A DNA stretch of 64,000 nucleotides from Pelagihabitans sp965238025 (GTDB taxonomy: Bacteria > Bacteroidota > Bacteroidia > Flavobacteriales > Flavobacteriaceae), in contig OZ250162.1 in the NCBI GenBank assembly GCA_965238025.1, positions 3,782,001-3,846,000 of the forward strand. The letters run 5' to 3'. The notes below the pieces were generated by a model. It ran no database searches, was not told the origin of the DNA, and saw nothing but the letters and a program-made list of their open reading frames with translations. Below, piece after piece: positions 16,001-24,958 of the stretch. How positions within the stretch are numbered: the first letter of the stretch is position 1; each line of letters starts with the position of its first letter. The translations under genes and the position numbers were made by a program.

Positions 16001-17413
16001 TTATTTTGGTGCACCTTGATTGATCCAACAACTGATCATATCGCGTTCTTCTTGGGTCATTCCCGTCTGGTTGTTATTAAAGGGCATATTTTTGCTCACC
16101 ACTACCCGCTGGAATATTTTGTCCCTAAAATTATAAATCTGCTCCGCTGTATCATACTTCACGCCATTTGGAGGCACTTTCCAAACCGCATCCGTAGGGT
16201 TTGAAGAATGGCAGACCGTACATCTGTTATTAATGACCGTTTGAACATCTGTAAAAGCCACAAGATCCTGACAATTTTCATATTTTGGTTTTTCAGGAGC
16301 GGTCATTAAGGCTACACCCAATAAAAGTATAACTGAAAAGGGCATTACCCAAACTGAAAGCTCCCCTTTTTCCCTAAGGTTTAAGTAGTGTTTCACCCCA
16401 GCCGTACCCAATGTGATGCCGATAAGGACAATCCATTGGTAGGTATTCCCAAATGTACTTGGAAAGTGATTGCTGATCATCACGAACAATACCGGAAGTG
16501 TAAAATAATTATTGGTATAGGACCGTAGGAAGGCTGCTTTGCCATCTGCAGGATTTGGTGGTAATCCCTTTTTTGCGGCGGCGACCATACGTTTTTGTCC
16601 GGGAATAATGATAAAAAACACATTGGCCGCCATCAAGGTTCCTAAAAAGGCACCAAAATGGATGTACGCGGCACGACCGCTAAATACTTGGGCATAGAAC
16701 CACGCAAATAAAAATACCAATGCCGTAATTGCCAAGGTAAAAACCACTTTATTGTTACTTAAGCGTTTGCAGATTTGATCGTATAAGATCCAACCGACTA
16801 CTAAAGAACTGACACTAACGGCAATCGCCGTCAAAGGTTTGATGTCTAACACCTCTGGATCGATCAGGTACGAACTGGCATTAAAATAGTAGACAATGGC
16901 AAGTAGGCAAAAACCCGACAACCAAGTAAAATAGGCTTCGTATTTAAACCAGTGTAAATGTTTGGGGATTTTTTTTGGGGCCAGTTTGTACTTTTCAAGA
17001 TAGTAGAACCCCCCACCATGAACGGCCCAAAGGTTACCTGCTAATTCGTCCCGTACCCCCTCGGTCCTATTCAGTGCATTTTCCAAGAACACAAAATAAA
17101 AGGAAGCACCGATCCACGCGATACCAAAGGTGATATGTATGAGGCGAACGGTCAGGTTTAACCATTCAAAAAAATGGCTTTCATAAATTGATCCCTTTAA
17201 GAACAGGTATAAAATACCTATTCCGCAAACGGAAACGATGACAATAAGGGTGTATAACCAGTTTTGGGATGTTTGTAGGTTATCAACTTTTTCATCCTTG
17301 CCTTGCCCCTTTAATTCTTTGATTAAATGATGTAATTTATAAGTGATAGCGACTATTACTATAAAAATAACAAGCCATGCTAAAAGTAAAATTATCTGAA
17401 TCATTAAATTCAT
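16001..17413 (-). CDS. puuD: membrane-bound urate oxidase with C-terminal cytochrome c domain (PuuD type)
   Basis: 470 residues. Eight or nine membrane helices start with ILLLAWLVIFIVIVAITY. The core has LIHITFGIAWIGASFYFVFLE and WAVHGGGFYYLEKYK, typical of the DUF989/PuuD family. The last ~90 residues are a periplasmic cytochrome c domain with the heme-binding CTVCH and a downstream Met (KNMPFNNNQTGMTQEE). PuuD oxidises urate to 5-hydroxyisourate and passes electrons toward the respiratory chain rather than making peroxide as soluble uricase does. The start overlaps the stop of the allantoicase gene by 4 bp. Confidence 0.93.
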   Translation of the reverse strand: MNLMIQIILLLAWLVIFIVIVAITYKLHHLIKELKGQGKDEKVDNLQTSQNWLYTLIVIVSVCGIGILYLFLKGSIYESHFFEWLNLTVRLIHITFGIAWIGASFYFVFLENALNRTEGVRDELAGNLWAVHGGGFYYLEKYKLAPKKIPKHLHWFKYEAYFTWLSGFCLLAIVYYFNASSYLIDPEVLDIKPLTAIAVSVSSLVVGWILYDQICKRLSNNKVVFTLAITALVFLFAWFYAQVFSGRAAYIHFGAFLGTLMAANVFFIIIPGQKRMVAAAKKGLPPNPADGKAAFLRSYTNNYFTLPVLFVMISNHFPSTFGNTYQWIVLIGITLGTAGVKHYLNLREKGELSVWVMPFSVILLLGVALMTAPEKPKYENCQDLVAFTDVQTVINNRCTVCHSSNPTDAVWKVPPNGVKYDTAEQIYNFRDKIFQRVVVSKNMPFNNNQTGMTQEERDMISCWINQGAPK

Positions 17414-18408
17414 TTAACAGTTCCTAAGATACGCAACCTACTGATTCCCCCATCCGGGTAAATTTTTAATTTTACATGGGTTATAGGTTCGTTCAATGTT
17501 GCTATTTCTTTTTCAAAATGATGTTCTTTATCGGCCTCCAACTTTTGTTGGGGCAATAATGACCTCCATTCATGTTGGTCATTTACGACCTCTTCATCGT
17601 TACTACAATTACAGGCTTCGATGGCGCAGGAGTCCGGGTAGTTCCCTTTAAAATGTTTGGTGTCTACAATAATTTTATGAACCACTCCAGGGTGGCCAAG
17701 ACGAAGAATTACATAATCTACATTGTTTGGTGTTCTATTGCGTTTTGTCTCCCAACCGTCACCCATATTTTTTCCGGTGGTTGGTGAAATAAGATTGCCC
17801 ATTTCACTAAAAAACATATCATTGCAATGCAGGGCCTTTCCGCAATTATTTACTAATGCCAAATCTATTATTTCGTTCTCACCGATAGTTGACCAGTCTT
17901 TAAAAACTTCGCCATAAACCCGAAAGCGGGCCACCCCACCATCTGGATAAATATGAAGACGAACGTGTGTATAAATTTTATCGGAATCAATTTCAAAGAA
18001 ATGCTGACTACCGGGATCCAACGGTGATTTCGGTAAAACATCATCCCAATCCAGGTCATCTGCCGTACCCCAATCGCTTATGTCTTCATTTAAATTGATC
18101 GCTTCAACTGACGCAAAAGGCGGATGGTTCCCTAAAAAATGATTGGTGTCAATATCAAAGCCTTTGATGATACCATTTGCCCCTAATTTTAAGATGGCCC
18201 AATCATGACCTGCTGTTCTTTTACGTCTTGATTCCCAACCGTCCATCCATTTTCCGCGATCGGTATATTTATCCGCAATAAAAATCCCCCGACCTTCTTT
18301 GATTAGGTTTTCCTTTTCGGCAAAAAAATCGTCTGTGCTGTAGAGCACCTGCCCTCCTATTCTTTCAGAGGCGAGATCGGTCCACTTCTTTAAAGTATCT
18401 TCTGTCAT
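17410..18408 (-). CDS. alc: allantoicase
   Basis: 332 residues consisting of two allantoicase repeats. Each repeat has GWESRRKRT or GWETKRNRT, then IKGFDIDTNHFLGN or VHKIIVDTKHFKGN, and a closing HVRLHIYPDGGVAR or HVKLKIYPDGGISR. It hydrolyses allantoate to ureidoglycolate and urea. The length matches the family (about 330-350). ATGA overlaps link it to the genes on both sides (18405-18408 and 17410-17413), so it is within a tightly coupled operon. Confidence 0.97.
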   Translation of the reverse strand: MTEDTLKKWTDLASERIGGQVLYSTDDFFAEKENLIKEGRGIFIADKYTDRGKWMDGWESRRKRTAGHDWAILKLGANGIIKGFDIDTNHFLGNHPPFASVEAINLNEDISDWGTADDLDWDDVLPKSPLDPGSQHFFEIDSDKIYTHVRLHIYPDGGVARFRVYGEVFKDWSTIGENEIIDLALVNNCGKALHCNDMFFSEMGNLISPTTGKNMGDGWETKRNRTPNNVDYVILRLGHPGVVHKIIVDTKHFKGNYPDSCAIEACNCSNDEEVVNDQHEWRSLLPQQKLEADKEHHFEKEIATLNEPITHVKLKIYPDGGISRLRILGTVK

Positions 18409-19745
18409 AAATCTTTTAGTAATAACTTTCCCTGTTGAAGGGTTTTTAATTTAGAATTTTCAACTACCTGGGCACCATTTACAAAGGTATGAATCACTTT
18501 CCCTAAAACTAGTTTATTCAAGTATGGTGTTGCCTTATGTTTATGTTGAATGGTATCTTCAGTAATTTTGTATTCCTTTCTATCGTCCCAAATAGTAATA
18601 TCTGCATCAAATCCTATGGCCAATCGCCCTTTTTGATGTTCCAATCCTAGAAAACGAGCTGGATTTTGAGTTAGCAGTAAAATTAGTTTTTCAATGGGTA
18701 AACCTCTTGCTTTTCCTTCTGTATACAGGATAGGCAATGTAAATTGCAATCCCGAAATGCCCCCCCAAGCCTTAAAAAAATCACCGCTTTCCAATTGTTT
18801 TCGCCCTGGTGGCGCCGGTGAATGGTCCGATGCGATAAAATCAAATCCATCGGCTAAAAGATAATCCCAAAGCAAATTGTTGTTCGATTTTCCCCTGATC
18901 GGAGGAGCACATTTATAGATTGGTGATTCATCAGGAATATTTTCGGCATTAAAGTATAAATAATGCGGGCAGGTTTCTACCGTTAATTTAATGGTTTCTT
19001 CTTTACGTTGTCTGATTGCTTCAATTCCATCAGATGCAGAAAGGTGTACGATATGCACCTTAATATCGAACCGCTTTTGAATATCCAGGGCCAAATCAAT
19101 TGCATTCGTTTCCCAGTCCTGCGGTCTTGACCGCAGATACGCTTGGTAACTTTTTGGGTCAATCACTTTGGGAACTTTATCATCGCTTAATTCGCAATGT
19201 AATAACAAAGGAATGTCTTTCTTTTGGAGAATAGGCGCAATCGCCTCTAAATCAGCTTTAGTGACATTGGGAAATTCGTCGATTCCCGAATGCGCTAAAA
19301 ACCCCTTAATACCAAAAACACCCACCTCGATCAAGGCCTCTATATCTTCGCTATTTGATGGAATGACACCTCCATAAAATCCACAATTTACGTGTAACTT
19401 ATTTTCCGAAGTTTGTTGTTTACGTTTAAAAGCAGCAACATTGGTCGTTACCGGACTCGCATTCAAGGGCATTTCAATAAGTGTTGTTACTCCCCCAATA
19501 GCGGCTGCCTTGGTTGCCGTATCAAATCCTTCCCAATCTTCCCGGCCAGGTTCGTTTATATGTACATGCGCATCAATGATTCCCGACATGACGATTAGGT
19601 CGTTATAATCTAAAAATGGAAGACCATCCATCCTGCGAACCCCAGCATATATCCCATGGATTTTATCCGAATTAATATGAAGCGTGGCTTCGATAAATTG
19701 GTCATCGATAAAACAACGTTTGCTATACATCAGAAACTCTTTCAT
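18405..19745 (-). CDS. allB: allantoinase
   Basis: 446 residues, cyclic amidohydrolase family. Metal ligands are visible as HVHINEPGREDWEGF (HxH), the likely carboxylated lysine in GIKGFLAHSG, the HCE of LLHCELSD, the histidine in KVHIVHLSASDG, and the catalytic Asp in FIASDHSPAPPGRK. The last string separates allantoinases from dihydroorotases. It opens the allantoin ring to allantoate. The gene follows xdhB by 2 bp and overlaps allantoicase by 4 bp. Confidence 0.96.
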   Translation of the reverse strand: MKEFLMYSKRCFIDDQFIEATLHINSDKIHGIYAGVRRMDGLPFLDYNDLIVMSGIIDAHVHINEPGREDWEGFDTATKAAAIGGVTTLIEMPLNASPVTTNVAAFKRKQQTSENKLHVNCGFYGGVIPSNSEDIEALIEVGVFGIKGFLAHSGIDEFPNVTKADLEAIAPILQKKDIPLLLHCELSDDKVPKVIDPKSYQAYLRSRPQDWETNAIDLALDIQKRFDIKVHIVHLSASDGIEAIRQRKEETIKLTVETCPHYLYFNAENIPDESPIYKCAPPIRGKSNNNLLWDYLLADGFDFIASDHSPAPPGRKQLESGDFFKAWGGISGLQFTLPILYTEGKARGLPIEKLILLLTQNPARFLGLEHQKGRLAIGFDADITIWDDRKEYKITEDTIQHKHKATPYLNKLVLGKVIHTFVNGAQVVENSKLKTLQQGKLLLKDL

Positions 19746-19747
19746 AG

Positions 19748-22072
19748 CTATTTGTTGTATAGGCCCCTCAACACTTTTTCGGGTGTCATTGGTGCATTGA
19801 ACTTTAACTCGTAATCCGGGTTAAAAGCCTTAATGGCATTTTGAATCGCAAAATAGGCCCCAATTCCATACATTAAAGGTGGCTCTCCAACGGCTTTGGA
19901 TTTTAAAATCGCCATTTCATTGCCCTCAGTTTCTAGGGGTAGGACATCAATAACTTTTGGAACGGAAAAAATATCCGGAACTTTATAGGTTGATAGGGCA
20001 TTTGATAACAATCGGCCATCTTCGCCATAGGCAATTTCCTCCATTGTCATCCAACCCATACCCTGAACCAATGCACCCTCCACCTGACCCAAATCGATGC
20101 CTTTACTCATGCTTTTTCCATAGTCATGAACAATCTTGACCGAATCGAATTCATAGGTTCCCCGGGTGCAATCTACCGTTACGGTAGTAATAGAAGTGCC
20201 ATACACATGATATGCAAAAGGATGCCCCTTTTCTTTGGTTTTATCAAACTTGATTACAGGAGTTGCATAGTGTGCGTTTTCAGTTAACGCCACCCGTTTT
20301 AACATCGCTTTTTCAATAAGCGCATTCCAGGACAAATCCGTTTTTTTGTTGTTGATATAAATGGTTTCCTCCTTAATTTCAACAGAATCTAAATCAACAT
20401 TAAATTCATCTGAAACCACTTCTTTAAGCCGTTGTAATAAAATGTTACATGCTTTTAAGACAGCTTTTCCGTTAAGGTCGGCGGTAGAACTTGCAGCAGA
20501 AGGAGAGGTATTAGCAACACGGGTGGTATTTGTCGTTTCAATTTTTACCTTATTGGGTCTTATAGAAAATACTTGAGATGCAATTTGAAGCATTTTAGTA
20601 TTCACACCCTGTCCCATTTCTACCGCAGCAGTACTAATGCCTACACTTCCATCTAAATAGATATGAACCAAAGCCCGTGCATGGTTCATAGGGGTGTTGG
20701 TAAACGAAATGCCGAAAGTAATCGGCATTAGGGCCAGACCTTTTTTGAAGTTTTTATTGTGTTGGTTAAAAGCCGCTACTTCCTTTAGTAATTCATCCAG
20801 ATTATAATGCGTAGTGGCCGAATCCCATGAATTTATCGCCTCTACTTGTTGAGCAATTTGACCATATGAAAACTCGTCGTTCTCTTGTAGCAAATTCGCT
20901 CGTTGAATTTTTATAGGCGAAACCCCAATTTTAACAGCCGCCTCTGCAATGGCAGACTCAATTACGAACATCCCCTGTGGACCTCCAAAACCTCTAAAAG
21001 CGGTATTTGGGGGTAAATTGGTTTTACAACTCTGTACCGTTGTTTTTACATTGGGTACATAATAGCTATTGGTCGCATGAAATAAGGTACGTTCGGCTAT
21101 GGCTGGTGATAAATCTGCAGCAGCCCCGGAATTTTGTAAAAACTCGGCTTCGTAGGCGACTATTTTAAGGTCTTTGGAAAGGCCAATTTTGTAGGTGCTC
21201 TCATAAGGGTGACGCTTTCCGGTCATTCGTAGATCGTCATGACGATTCAGGATCAATTTTACAGATTGTCCAAGGTGATAGGTTGCCAAGGCAGCCATTA
21301 CGGCCCAAGGCGTGGCTTGGTCCTCCTTGCCGCCAAATCCCCCGCCCAGGCGCGTGACATCAACTTCCACTTTGTGCATGGGCAGGCCCAAAACCTGAGC
21401 AGCGGTTTTTTGAACGGCAGTAGGTCCCTGAGTGGACGAGGTTATTTTTATACTTCCATTTTCCAGTGGTTCCGCATAGGCGCCTTGAGCCTCTATATAC
21501 AGTTGCTCCTGTCCGTTTGAAAACGTTTCCCCTTCAAAAATATACTCGCAATCTTTAAATGCCTTATCTGTATTTCCAAGATTGAACGACCTAGGGGCAT
21601 TAATAAAACTGCCTTTTTCCTTGGCTTCACTTGCTGTGGTGATTACCGGAAGTTCTTCAATGTCAATATTTATCAATCGTCTTGCTTGTCTTGCGATAAA
21701 TTCTGATTCAGCAACGACCAAGGCAATGGGCTGACCCCAAAAGTGCACTTCATCTTCAGCAAATAAAGGTTCATCCGGAATAATACCGCCAATTTGATTT
21801 TCCCCAGGAATATCTTTATAGGTAAAAATGCGTTCGACACCCTCTAAGGCCTCCGCCTTCGAATAGTCTATGGATTTTATTTTACCGTGCGCCTTTGGAG
21901 AATCAAAAACCACGGAAAAAAACGTGCCTTCACGTACATTCACATCATCAACATAAATCGATTCTCCACGCACATGCGTAAATGAGTCAATATTTTTCAT
22001 GCTAGTTTTTAAAGCATCGGTAACTGCTGCTTTCTTTATGTTCAAATTACTATGGACGCTATTTTTATGCAT
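19748..22072 (-). CDS. xdhB: xanthine dehydrogenase molybdopterin-binding subunit
   Basis: 774 residues. The first ATG overlaps the xdhA stop by 8 bp. The internal Met at residue 25 (MKNIDSFTHVRGES) is another good start. The family is clear from the N-terminal aldehyde oxidase/xanthine dehydrogenase a/b hammerhead, TQGPTAVQKTAAQVLGLP, LGGGFGGKEDQ, the Mo-co segment FRGFGGPQGMFVIE, and the active-site glutamate in KSKAVGEPPLMYGIGAY near the C-terminus. It oxidises hypoxanthine and xanthine to urate at the Mo centre and passes electrons to XdhA. Confidence 0.96.
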   Translation of the reverse strand: MHKNSVHSNLNIKKAAVTDALKTSMKNIDSFTHVRGESIYVDDVNVREGTFFSVVFDSPKAHGKIKSIDYSKAEALEGVERIFTYKDIPGENQIGGIIPDEPLFAEDEVHFWGQPIALVVAESEFIARQARRLINIDIEELPVITTASEAKEKGSFINAPRSFNLGNTDKAFKDCEYIFEGETFSNGQEQLYIEAQGAYAEPLENGSIKITSSTQGPTAVQKTAAQVLGLPMHKVEVDVTRLGGGFGGKEDQATPWAVMAALATYHLGQSVKLILNRHDDLRMTGKRHPYESTYKIGLSKDLKIVAYEAEFLQNSGAAADLSPAIAERTLFHATNSYYVPNVKTTVQSCKTNLPPNTAFRGFGGPQGMFVIESAIAEAAVKIGVSPIKIQRANLLQENDEFSYGQIAQQVEAINSWDSATTHYNLDELLKEVAAFNQHNKNFKKGLALMPITFGISFTNTPMNHARALVHIYLDGSVGISTAAVEMGQGVNTKMLQIASQVFSIRPNKVKIETTNTTRVANTSPSAASSTADLNGKAVLKACNILLQRLKEVVSDEFNVDLDSVEIKEETIYINNKKTDLSWNALIEKAMLKRVALTENAHYATPVIKFDKTKEKGHPFAYHVYGTSITTVTVDCTRGTYEFDSVKIVHDYGKSMSKGIDLGQVEGALVQGMGWMTMEEIAYGEDGRLLSNALSTYKVPDIFSVPKVIDVLPLETEGNEMAILKSKAVGEPPLMYGIGAYFAIQNAIKAFNPDYELKFNAPMTPEKVLRGLYNK

Positions 22073-23474
22073 GTTGAACGAGATTAGACAAGGTGATTTT
22101 GTCAGGGAATAGTTCTATAAAATGAGCAAAAAACAATTGTCGGGCCAATAGGAGTTTATAATCGCTTGAACCACGTACATCGCTGATGGGCGAGATTTCC
22201 GTTTGAAGGATATTATTAGCTTCAATAATTGTTTCCGAGGAAATCACTTTTCTTTTAAGAAAATCCGATGTTTCGTATAAATATTTTGGTATAGCAGCAA
22301 CGCCCCCTATGGCTACATGGGCTTCCATTATTTTATCATTTTCAATCCTTAGGTTACATGCGCTATTGACGCTAGCAATATCCAGATGTGTGCGCTTAGA
22401 GACTTTTTCAAAATTGAAATGAATCTTTTTAGGAGGTAATTCGAAGCTTATATTTTTAATAAGCTCCCCCTCATTCAAATTATAGGTTTTATAACCACTA
22501 TAAAATTCTTTTAAGGGTAATGCGCGTTCATTTCCCTTCTGGTTCATGATGGTAATGGTACTATTTAAGGCCAGAAAGAAGATGGTCATGTCACCTATTG
22601 GGGAAGCATTCACAAGATTACCACCAAATGATGCCATGTTTCTAATTTGCTCCGATGAAACCAGTTTCAAATGTTCCCTGAGTTTAGGGAAATAAGTGTT
22701 TAATCCTTGGTGGTTCCATAAATCGGAAACAGTATTTCCAGCTCCAACGGTACAACTATCATCTTTAATTTCAATACCCTTTAAGCTTTCATTGTCTAAA
22801 ATCAAATGCACGGTATCTGCGATAAGGTCATCCGCTCGTTGTACATATAAATCTGTTCCTCCCGAGACCACCTTGGTTCCCGACCGGGAAGGTTTTTCCG
22901 TTTGTATTGCTTTTAACCGATCAGGGATTTCCTCAAAATACCCTGGAACAAATTCATTTTTAACAAGCCATTTCAAACTGTTATTTTGTTCCAGTTTTTG
23001 GCTTACTTCCTTAGCAGCATTTTCAATTGATCTATAACCCGTACATCTACAAATATTTCCACTTACCGCATTTAAAGCATTGCCTGCTGTTTTATCTTGT
23101 TCCGAAAGTGCAAAACCGGTTAAGGCCACAACAAAACCCGGTGTGCAAAAGCCGCACTGGGTTGCGTAATTATCTTTCATCGCCGACTGTGTTGTCGTTA
23201 ATTTGTTTTGAAGGTTTGTTCCTTCAATGGTTACAACGTGTTTCCCATGTGCATTCCCCACTGGCGAAATACAGGAGGTTATACTTTGATACTCAACAGT
23301 GTTATTTTCCTTTAGAGTTCCAACCAAAACCGTGCAAGCACCACAATCACCTTCCCGGCAGCCTATTTTAGTTCCGGTAAGACGTTGCTCGTACCTCACG
23401 AAATCAAGCAATGTCATGCCTTCATTCTTCGTCGTTTTAATCGTTTTATTATTGAGAATAAATACTACCATCAA
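22065..23474 (-). CDS. xdhA: xanthine dehydrogenase small subunit (2Fe-2S and FAD domains)
   Basis: 469 residues, XdhA type. The N-terminal plant-type 2Fe-2S cluster is in GCREGDCGACTVLVG. The second cluster is in YATQCGFCTPGFVVALTG with GNICRCTGYRSI. A FAD-binding domain (VVSGGTDLYV, SFGGNLVNASPIGD) and a C-terminal CO-dehydrogenase-flavoprotein-like domain follow. It takes electrons from the Mo subunit and reduces NAD. It follows guanine deaminase by 6 bp in the same operon. Confidence 0.96.
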   Translation of the reverse strand: MMVVFILNNKTIKTTKNEGMTLLDFVRYEQRLTGTKIGCREGDCGACTVLVGTLKENNTVEYQSITSCISPVGNAHGKHVVTIEGTNLQNKLTTTQSAMKDNYATQCGFCTPGFVVALTGFALSEQDKTAGNALNAVSGNICRCTGYRSIENAAKEVSQKLEQNNSLKWLVKNEFVPGYFEEIPDRLKAIQTEKPSRSGTKVVSGGTDLYVQRADDLIADTVHLILDNESLKGIEIKDDSCTVGAGNTVSDLWNHQGLNTYFPKLREHLKLVSSEQIRNMASFGGNLVNASPIGDMTIFFLALNSTITIMNQKGNERALPLKEFYSGYKTYNLNEGELIKNISFELPPKKIHFNFEKVSKRTHLDIASVNSACNLRIENDKIMEAHVAIGGVAAIPKYLYETSDFLKRKVISSETIIEANNILQTEISPISDVRGSSDYKLLLARQLFFAHFIELFPDKITLSNLVQHA

Positions 23475-23480
23475 TCGTTT

Positions 23481-23948
23481 CTAATATTCGGTTTTGTCTT
23501 CTTTTGCAGCCCATTTTTGAAATGGTTCTAATGCAATATCCCGTCCCAATTGTTCAAACGGGATGCTCCGATCTTCATAAGGTAATGGAATTTCTTTATA
23601 TATAAACTCATCGTCAAAACCAATGTTGGCGGCATCTACTTGATTGCTTCCATAATAGACTTTATCCGGTCGTGCCCAATAAATTGCCCCTAAACACATA
23701 GGGCATGGTTCGCAGGATGTATAAATTTCACAGCCATCTAACTGAAAAGATCCTAAACTTTTACAAGCCTCCCTTATGGCCGTAACTTCTGCATGGGCGG
23801 TGGGATCATTGGTCGAGGTAACCTTGTTATTCCCTATTCCAACAATTTCTCCGTCTTTGACAACAACGCAGCCGAAAGGTCCCCCTTCATTATTGTTCAT
23901 ACCTCTCAGAGCCGCTTTTACGGCTTCCTGCATAAATTTTTCTTTCAT
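23481..23948 (-). CDS. guaD: guanine deaminase (cytidine-deaminase fold)
   Basis: 155 residues, the length of the small B. subtilis-type guanine deaminase. Zinc-site residues are visible in HAEVTAIREACK and CEPCPMCLGAIYWARPDKVYYG, and GGPFGCVVVKDGE gives the N-terminal substrate pocket. It converts guanine to xanthine, the substrate of the XdhAB genes immediately downstream. It is the first gene of the eight-gene minus-strand purine operon, so its upstream region (23949-24210, shared with the divergent phosphatase gene) should hold the operon promoter. Confidence 0.93.
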   Translation of the reverse strand: MKEKFMQEAVKAALRGMNNNEGGPFGCVVVKDGEIVGIGNNKVTSTNDPTAHAEVTAIREACKSLGSFQLDGCEIYTSCEPCPMCLGAIYWARPDKVYYGSNQVDAANIGFDDEFIYKEIPLPYEDRSIPFEQLGRDIALEPFQKWAAKEDKTEY

Positions 23949-24210
23949 AGTATTTTTTAATTTTTGAATGTGAATCTACTTCTTTACAAATGAAGCGTAA
24001 ATGAAATTCAAACAACTCGATCGATTTCGAGATACGAACTAGAACTGACATCATCCACGTAAATTTAAATAAAACAATAGAAGCCGCAAAGATTATGACC
24101 ATAGGTTATTCCAACCTTGATAATATTGTTCTGAGCATTCCCCAAAAATTACGACTACCGGCCAAGTTCATGAAAAGAAGCGCTATTTTCGCGAAATAAA
24201 TTCAAATTCA

Positions 24211-24948
24211 ATGTTTCAAATTTTCAGTAGGAAAAAGTATTTAATAGATTACTTGGGTGGTTTTGTAGATATGCATAACCACATCCTTCCCGGAATTGAT
24301 GATGGAGCAAAAAATGTTGAGGAGTCTATTAGGCTCATCAAGGGGTTTTTGGATTTCGGAATAACCAATTTTGTCGCCACACCCCATATCATGCACAACT
24401 ATTACCCTAATACACCTAAAACTATAAATGATTCCTTAAATGAATTAAAGAAAGGAATTGAACGGACTGGACTAACTATAGAAATAGCAGCTGCGGCAGA
24501 GCATATGATCGATGCCAACTTCGAAACCATTCTCGAAAATGGGGAGGTAATGCCAATCGGCAAGAATTATTTGTTGGTAGAGATGTCTTACCTGCAATCG
24601 GCTATCAATTTTGACACTTCTATTCAAAAAATCGCATCGGAACGATATTTTGCCATTCTAGCCCACCCTGAACGTTATGTTTTCATGTTCAATAGACTTA
24701 GCAAACATGCGAAATACAAAAAAAATGGCATCTTGTATCAAATGAATATCTTATCCCTTAGTGAATACTATGGAAAGGATGTTCAAAAAATGACGATGAA
24801 GTTATTGGATGAAGGGTTATATGATTTTATGGCAAGTGATGTGCACAACTTGCATCAATTGGAGTATTTAAAGGAAATAAAGATCAGCAACAAATTAGCC
24901 AACCGCTTGTCCCCAATTATTGATAGCACGATTTATAACTTCGGATAA
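24211..24948 (+). CDS. PHP-family protein-tyrosine phosphatase (CpsB/YwqE type)
   Basis: 245 residues. DMHNHILPGIDDGAKNVEES at residues 18-37 carries the HxH and DDG metal motif of PHP phosphatases, followed by VATPHIMHNYYPN, AAEHMID, LAHPERY and ASDVHNL. CpsB/YwqE enzymes dephosphorylate the tyrosine-rich tail of Wzc-type kinases and so regulate polysaccharide export. The Wzc gene is 6 kb away on the other strand, separated by the giant oxidase gene. The phosphatase converges on that gene with a 10-bp gap. Confidence 0.92.
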   Translation: MFQIFSRKKYLIDYLGGFVDMHNHILPGIDDGAKNVEESIRLIKGFLDFGITNFVATPHIMHNYYPNTPKTINDSLNELKKGIERTGLTIEIAAAAEHMIDANFETILENGEVMPIGKNYLLVEMSYLQSAINFDTSIQKIASERYFAILAHPERYVFMFNRLSKHAKYKKNGILYQMNILSLSEYYGKDVQKMTMKLLDEGLYDFMASDVHNLHQLEYLKEIKISNKLANRLSPIIDSTIYNFG

Positions 24949-24958
24949 ATTTAAATTG

